Shown: in pieces, positions 59,573 through 64,000 of the stretch | Numbering within the stretch: the first letter of the stretch is position 1 | Layout of the letters: every line of letters begins with the position of its first letter | DNA from: an uncultured Lachnospiraceae bacterium | Lineage (GTDB): Bacteria; Bacillota; Clostridia; Lachnospirales; Lachnospiraceae | Length of the DNA stretch: 64,000 nucleotides | Reading direction: 5' to 3' | NCBI GenBank assembly: GCA_910586555.1 | Contig: CAJUJY010000013.1 | Location: 1 to 64,000 of the forward strand | The notes under the pieces: model-generated | The model's input: the letters and a program-made list of their open reading frames with translations, nothing else | Told to the model about the DNA's origin: nothing | Database searches by the model: none | Translations under genes and position numbers: made by a program

Positions 59573-62308
59573 TTATATCCCCGTTCCTTCTTTTTGTATA
59601 TCTTCTTTTCCAGCCTCTTCTTCTGCTTTTGGTGTCATAAATTTATTTATAACATTTACAATGCCATCCTCATCATTTGATGCAGTGACATAATCTGCCA
59701 TTTCTTTAACTTCTTCCTGTGCATTTCCCATTGCAACACCCATTCCTGCAAAGCGTAACATTGGCATGTCATTATAGCTGTCACCTATACAGATAACCTT
59801 TTCCCGTGGCATTTCAAGATGTTTAGCCAGTTTTTCAACTGCAACACCCTTATCTACATATCTTGGCAGCAGTTCAACATAAAACGGGTCAGATCTGAAT
59901 ACATTCAGCCTGTCACCAAATTCCTTATCCATAATTTTCTCTACTTCTGCCATATATGCAGGCTGGCCGCTTAAAAGGAATTTATTAAAAGGAAAGTTTA
60001 TTGCTTTAACAAAATCATTTGTTTCACGTATTGTAACATCACACGCCCTGGCATCAAGGCTTATATATTCATTAAGCCCGTTGCCAGAAATCATTTCCTT
60101 TGTACTGTCATTGTAAACAACTATCCCAACACCGGCTTTTTTAGCAGCTTCATAAACAGGTTTAACCATTTCTTTTGGCAGCATCTGGTTATAAATACAC
60201 TCACCTGTTTTACAATTTACTACTGTAGTGCCATTATAGGCTATTACATAGCCGCCATATTGTTCAAGTGAAATATCAGAAGCCATCTTCCTTATTCCTG
60301 CAATGGAACGCCCTGAAGCAATAGCAACTGTTTTACCGTGTTTTTGTGCTTCTATTATAGCTTTCTTTGTATTTTCTGTAACCTGTTTGTCTGAACCAGC
60401 AAGTGTGCCATCAACATCAAGCACAAGCATATCGTAATTATCACCTTCTGGTTCTTCAATACCCTTAACTTTACGGAAAATCTTCATAAACTCTTTACCT
60501 GTAATTGTTTCATGCTCAATAAGGAATGATGCAAGGCTGTCAAGTGCATCCCTGTCACCTGATAAAAGTTCTTCAGCCTTACTATAGCACTCTTTAAGTA
60601 TACGCATAACTTCTTCATCAATCTGCGCTTCTGTAGCATCACCACAATTTAGCACTGTACGCCCGTCCAGATACTTGCCTTCCACTGATTCAAGCCCAAT
60701 CATTCCAAATTTATCAGTCATTCCATATTGTGTTACCATAGCCCTTGCAAGCTGTGTAGCCTTTTCTATATCATTTGATGCACCTGTGGTTATTGAATTA
60801 AATACAACCTGCTCTGCTGCACGCCCGCCAAAGAGTGATACTATACGTGTAAGTATTTCATCTTTGCTCATAAGATACTTTTCTTCTTCTGGAACCTGCA
60901 TAACATAACCAAGTGAACCCATTGTCCTTGGAACTATTGTAATTTTCTGTACAGGCTCTGAATTTTTCTGGAGGGCAGCAACAAGCGCATGTCCTATTTC
61001 ATGGTATGCAACAATCCTTTTTTCTTCTTTGCCAAGTATCCTGTCTTTCTTCTCCTTGCCTGCTATTACTACTTCCACAGCCTCAAATAAATCAGACTGG
61101 CTTACAGCCTTCCTGCCTGCCCTTACAGCCATAATTGCAGCTTCATTTATCATATTGGCAAGGTCTGAACCTACAGCGCCGCTTGTAGCAAGCGCTATTG
61201 CATCAAAATCAACAGAATCGTCCATAAGCACATCTTTGGCATGTACCTTTAATATATCTACCCTGCCTTTAAGATCAGGCTTTTCTACTATTATCCTCCT
61301 GTCAAAACGTCCTGGACGCAGAAGTGCCTTATCAAGTACTTCTGGCCTGTTTGTTGCACCAAGTATTACAAGCCCTTTTGAACTGTCGAAACCGTCCATT
61401 TCTGACAATAATTGGTTAAGTGTCTGTTCACGCTCATCATTGCCACCACCATACTGTGTGTCACGGCTTTTGCCAACAGCATCTATTTCATCTATAAAAA
61501 TAATACATGGTGCCATTGACTGGGCCTGTTTAAATAAATCCCTTACCCTTGATGCCCCTACACCTACAAACATCTCAACAAAATCTGAACCTGACAGTGA
61601 GAAAAACGGCACACCTGCTTCACCTGCAACTGCTTTTGCAAGCAAAGTCTTACCTGTTCCCGGAGGGCCTACAAGAAGTGCCCCCTTTGGAAGCTTTGCA
61701 CCAATATCTGAATACTTCTGCGGGTTATGGAGGAAATCCACAAGTTCTGTAAGGGACTCCATAGCCTCCTCCTGCCCTGCCACATTTTTAAACGTAACAC
61801 CTGTTTCCTTCTGTACATACATTTTAGCAGTGCTCTTCCCTACTCCCATAACGCCACCTGAACCCTTTGACATCATACGGAATATAAAAAACAGCCCGCC
61901 CCATAAAAGCAGTATTGGCACCAGTGTTGTCACTATCATATACAATATGCTTGATGAACTGTTTGGTATTTCCCTTGAAAACCTGACACCTGCACTATTT
62001 AACCTTTCAACAAGGTTATAGTCCATTGATATAATGCCTGTGTAATAAGTAATCCCGTAAAGGGTGCTGCCTTGTGACACAGGAATTATCTCTAACTTAT
62101 CTGATGAAAGAATTACTTCCTTAACCTGGCCATCTTCAAGCATTTTAATAAACTGGTCATACGTTATTTCCTTATTAGATGCCTTCTCCACCTGGCTGTT
62201 CATAAATGAAAATATAAGGAACATGCCAAGTGCCGCTACCAGGCATATAATTATGCTTCTTCTGTTCTGGCTCTTCTTGGGATCCTGCCTGTTATTATTA
62301 TTTTCCAA
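59573..62308 (-). CDS. ftsH: FtsH protease fused to a Cof-type HAD phosphatase
   Basis: One frame of 911 residues. Residues 1-620 are a full FtsH, the membrane-bound ATP-dependent zinc metalloprotease. It has two N-terminal spans with an extracellular domain between them, Walker A GPPGTGKT (214-221), Walker B IIFIDEID (about 267), the second region of homology ATNRPEVLDKALLRPGRFDR, and zinc site HEIGH (436-440). After KVKGIEEPEGDNYD the chain continues with a complete Cof-like HAD hydrolase (about 626-895). It has nucleophile DVDGTL (Asp 631), IASGR, a Lys in FNKFLLSG, and GDSYNDMPML (842-851). TTG at 62308 is chosen as start because AAAGGAGG lies 7 bp upstream and an ATG at 62353 overlaps the -10 box. 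Confidence 0.92.
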   Translation of the reverse strand: MENNNNRQDPKKSQNRRSIIICLVAALGMFLIFSFMNSQVEKASNKEITYDQFIKMLEDGQVKEVILSSDKLEIIPVSQGSTLYGITYYTGIISMDYNLVERLNSAGVRFSREIPNSSSSILYMIVTTLVPILLLWGGLFFIFRMMSKGSGGVMGVGKSTAKMYVQKETGVTFKNVAGQEEAMESLTELVDFLHNPQKYSDIGAKLPKGALLVGPPGTGKTLLAKAVAGEAGVPFFSLSGSDFVEMFVGVGASRVRDLFKQAQSMAPCIIFIDEIDAVGKSRDTQYGGGNDEREQTLNQLLSEMDGFDSSKGLVILGATNRPEVLDKALLRPGRFDRRIIVEKPDLKGRVDILKVHAKDVLMDDSVDFDAIALATSGAVGSDLANMINEAAIMAVRAGRKAVSQSDLFEAVEVVIAGKEKKDRILGKEEKRIVAYHEIGHALVAALQKNSEPVQKITIVPRTMGSLGYVMQVPEEEKYLMSKDEILTRIVSLFGGRAAEQVVFNSITTGASNDIEKATQLARAMVTQYGMTDKFGMIGLESVEGKYLDGRTVLNCGDATEAQIDEEVMRILKECYSKAEELLSGDRDALDSLASFLIEHETITGKEFMKIFRKVKGIEEPEGDNYDMLVLDVDGTLAGSDKQVTENTKKAIIEAQKHGKTVAIASGRSIAGIRKMASDISLEQYGGYVIAYNGTTVVNCKTGECIYNQMLPKEMVKPVYEAAKKAGVGIVVYNDSTKEMISGNGLNEYISLDARACDVTIRETNDFVKAINFPFNKFLLSGQPAYMAEVEKIMDKEFGDRLNVFRSDPFYVELLPRYVDKGVAVEKLAKHLEMPREKVICIGDSYNDMPMLRFAGMGVAMGNAQEEVKEMADYVTASNDEDGIVNVINKFMTPKAEEEAGKEDIQKEGTGI

Positions 62309-62351
62309 AATTACGCCTCCTTTATCTCCCTCTAAGGTGTTATACTTCCAC

Positions 62352-62380
62352 ATTATAAAGCTAGCTTACAGATAAATCAA
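62352..62380 (-). promoter_or_regulatory. Promoter of ftsH-HAD and trmB
   Basis: Minus strand TTGATT (62375-62380), 17-bp spacer, TATAAT (62352-62357). The -10 box covers the upstream ATG at 62353, which supports the TTG start at 62308. Confidence 0.7.
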
Positions 62381-62549
62381 TATATTATCATGTGAATAAT
62401 GTTTGAAATTTCTATTTTTTTAATAAAATACAGCAGAATGTAACTTTTTGTAATATATTTTTCATAAATGCCTGGCTATATGCATAACATATGGAAAAAT
62501 AAACCAATATGGATAATTTATAAAACAGCCTGGTTTTTTAAAATAATGA

Positions 62550-62579
62550 TTGAACAGAACCTAGTATATGCGTTATAAT
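62550..62579 (+). promoter_or_regulatory. Promoter of pyrG
   Basis: TTGAAC (62550-62555), 18-bp spacer, TATAAT (62574-62579). The start would fall near 62586, about 40 bp before the ATG. No run of G at the transcript start, so the reiterative pyrG control known in Bacillus is not evident. The 62381-62549 interval is AT-rich without features. Confidence 0.6.
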
Positions 62580-62626
62580 AAAATAATATTGCAATTATAA
62601 ACCTATAACACAAGGAGGATAATTTA

Positions 62627-64000
62627 ATGGCTGTCAAATATGTGTTTGTTACTGGAGGGGTTGTATCAGGCCTTGGCAAAGGAATAACTGCTGCTTCTCT
62701 TGGAAGGCTGCTTAAAATGCGTGGTTATAGTGTCACCATGCAAAAGTTCGATCCATATATAAATATTGACCCAGGTACAATGAACCCTGTACAGCATGGT
62801 GAAGTATTTGTTACAGATGATGGTGCAGAAACGGATCTTGATCTTGGCCATTATGAGCGTTTTATTGATGAAAGCCTTAATAAACAGTCAAATGTAACTA
62901 CAGGCAAAGTATACTGGTCTGTTTTAAATAAGGAACGCCGTGGTGATTATGGTGGTGGTACTGTACAAGTTATACCACATATTACCAATGAAATTAAAAG
63001 CCGTTTTTACCGTAATGATGGCTGCAAAGAAACCCAGATTGCCATTATTGAAGTAGGTGGGACTGTTGGTGATATTGAAAGCCAGCCTTTTCTTGAATCA
63101 ATACGCCAGTTCCAGCATGATACCGGCCACGAAAATGCTATTATTATACATGTTACACTTATTCCATACCTTAATGCATCAGGTGAAATGAAAACCAAGC
63201 CCACACAGGCAAGTGTCAAGGAATTACAGGGCATGGGCATACGGCCTGACATTATTGTATGCCGTACAGAATATGCACTTGAACAAGGGCTGCGTGATAA
63301 AATAGCACTCTTTTGTAATGTACCTGTCAAATGTGTATTGCAAAACCTTGATGTTGAAACACTTTATGAAGCACCGCTTGCAATGGAAAAGGAGCATCTG
63401 GCAGATGTCGTATGTGAAAAACTGGCACTTAGCTGTCCTGCACCTGATATAACAGAATGGCAGTTAATGGTTGATAATATTAAACACCTTGAAAAAGATG
63501 TTACTGTAGCACTTGTTGGCAAATACACATCACTCCATGATGCTTATATAAGTGTTGTAGAAGCACTAAAGCATGGTGGTTTTGCCCACAAATGTAATGT
63601 AAATATTAAATGGGTGCCTTCTGAAGAACTTGAGTCAGGGGATATTGCAAAAATCCTTGGTGATGTAAGTGGCATCCTTGTCCCTGGCGGGTTTGGTGAC
63701 CGTGGCATTGATGGCAAAATTGCTGCAATACAGTATGCACGTGAAAATAATATCCCATTCCTTGGGCTCTGCCTTGGCATGCAGCTTGCTATAGTTGAGT
63801 TTTCAAGACATGTAGCTGGTTTCCATGATGCACACAGCATAGAACTTGACCCACAGACTACACACCCCGTAATACATTTAATGCCTGAACAGGACGGGAT
63901 AGAAGATATTGGCGGTACATTAAGGCTTGGTTCTTATCCCTGTGTCCTTGACCATTCATCTAAAGCATATGAACTTTATGGTACAGAAACAATCCATGAA
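62627..64000 (+). CDS. pyrG: CTP synthase (partial, runs off the window)
   Basis: Glutamine-dependent CTP synthase, the last step of de novo pyrimidine nucleotide synthesis. The 458 codons present start MAVKYVFVTGGVVSGLGKGITAASLG, with the synthetase domain to about residue 265 (DPYINIDPGTMNP, HGEVFVTDDGAETDLDLGHYERF, IEVGGTVGDIES). The glutamine amidotransferase domain starts near 290 (VALVGKYTSLHDAYISV, then GILVPGGFGDRG and the nucleophile segment FLGLCLGMQLAIVEF). AAGGAGG precedes the ATG. The C-terminal end, including the catalytic His/Glu, lies beyond the window. Confidence 0.96.
   Translation, partial: MAVKYVFVTGGVVSGLGKGITAASLGRLLKMRGYSVTMQKFDPYINIDPGTMNPVQHGEVFVTDDGAETDLDLGHYERFIDESLNKQSNVTTGKVYWSVLNKERRGDYGGGTVQVIPHITNEIKSRFYRNDGCKETQIAIIEVGGTVGDIESQPFLESIRQFQHDTGHENAIIIHVTLIPYLNASGEMKTKPTQASVKELQGMGIRPDIIVCRTEYALEQGLRDKIALFCNVPVKCVLQNLDVETLYEAPLAMEKEHLADVVCEKLALSCPAPDITEWQLMVDNIKHLEKDVTVALVGKYTSLHDAYISVVEALKHGGFAHKCNVNIKWVPSEELESGDIAKILGDVSGILVPGGFGDRGIDGKIAAIQYARENNIPFLGLCLGMQLAIVEFSRHVAGFHDAHSIELDPQTTHPVIHLMPEQDGIEDIGGTLRLGSYPCVLDHSSKAYELYGTETIHE

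Noticed and set aside
61029..62021. A 330-codon frame antisense to ftsH
   Set aside because: It mirrors the conserved AAA+ and membrane regions of ftsH and has no start signal.
62309..62353. Upstream ATG start for ftsH
   Set aside because: It lies inside the -10 box of the promoter and would not be transcribed, while TTG 62308 has a strong ribosome binding site.
1..64000. tRNA, rRNA and CRISPR arrays
   Set aside because: No cloverleaf genes, rRNA signatures or regularly spaced repeats were seen. Direct repeats present are only pairs or protein-coding repeats.

Overview
The window is AT-rich DNA from a Gram-positive anaerobe of the class Clostridia, most likely a Lachnospiraceae member. Supporting signs are AGGAGG-type ribosome binding sites almost everywhere, the glgC-glgD pair next to spoVG, a zinc-ribbon type S14, DnaD and DnaC-like primosomal proteins beside murC, a T-box in front of ileS, LytTR/GHKL signalling, and BspA-like and lipoprotein surface proteins with no outer-membrane components. 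I see no rRNA, tRNA or CRISPR array.

Layout. 0.1-2.2 kb: an HD-GYP protein and two small unknown genes. 2.3-3.3 kb: rplM-rpsI with promoter and leader. 3.4-14.8 kb: a 22-gene ribosomal protein operon on the minus strand running rpsJ to secY, with a strong promoter and a structured leader of about 270 nt. 15-24.6 kb: a BspA-like surface protein, spoVG-glgD-glgC, then murC-dnaD-dnaC-prs. 25-31.7 kb: ileS under a divergent T-box, a small GTPase with a coiled-coil partner behind a promoter that carries a G9 tract, and a GH13 glycosidase. 32-35 kb: a NatAB-like ABC exporter, a Ser/Asn-rich microprotein, and a rhodanese preceded by an unidentified structured RNA. 35.2-47.4 kb: a minus-strand surface and signalling island. 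47.8-64 kb: an Rpn-type nuclease, an AGCS symporter, ahcY, an amidase, a large adhesin-like protein, a DJ-1 protein, an AI-2E family transporter, trmB, a fused ftsH-HAD gene and the start of pyrG.

Most notable are four things. (1) One reading frame joins a complete FtsH protease to a complete Cof-type HAD phosphatase. (2) The 35-47 kb island has a GHKL sensor, a LytTR regulator and two promoters of identical layout, each with two 9-bp repeats 21 bp apart, then a -35 and an AATAAT -10. One promoter drives a string of RNA hairpins ahead of a secreted Cys-rich protein. The other drives a solute-binding/permease operon. Three mosaic lipoprotein paralogues lie between them. (3) Two copies of a 150-200 nt element share their junction sequences while the arms of several stems differ in compensatory ways. 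This is the signature of a structured RNA and resembles remnants of IS200/IS605-type (omega-RNA or HEARO-like) elements. (4) A 9-G homopolymer sits exactly between the -35 and -10 of the GTPase gene, the geometry of a phase-variable promoter.

All coordinates and motif matches were read by eye. No alignment, folding or database search was run.
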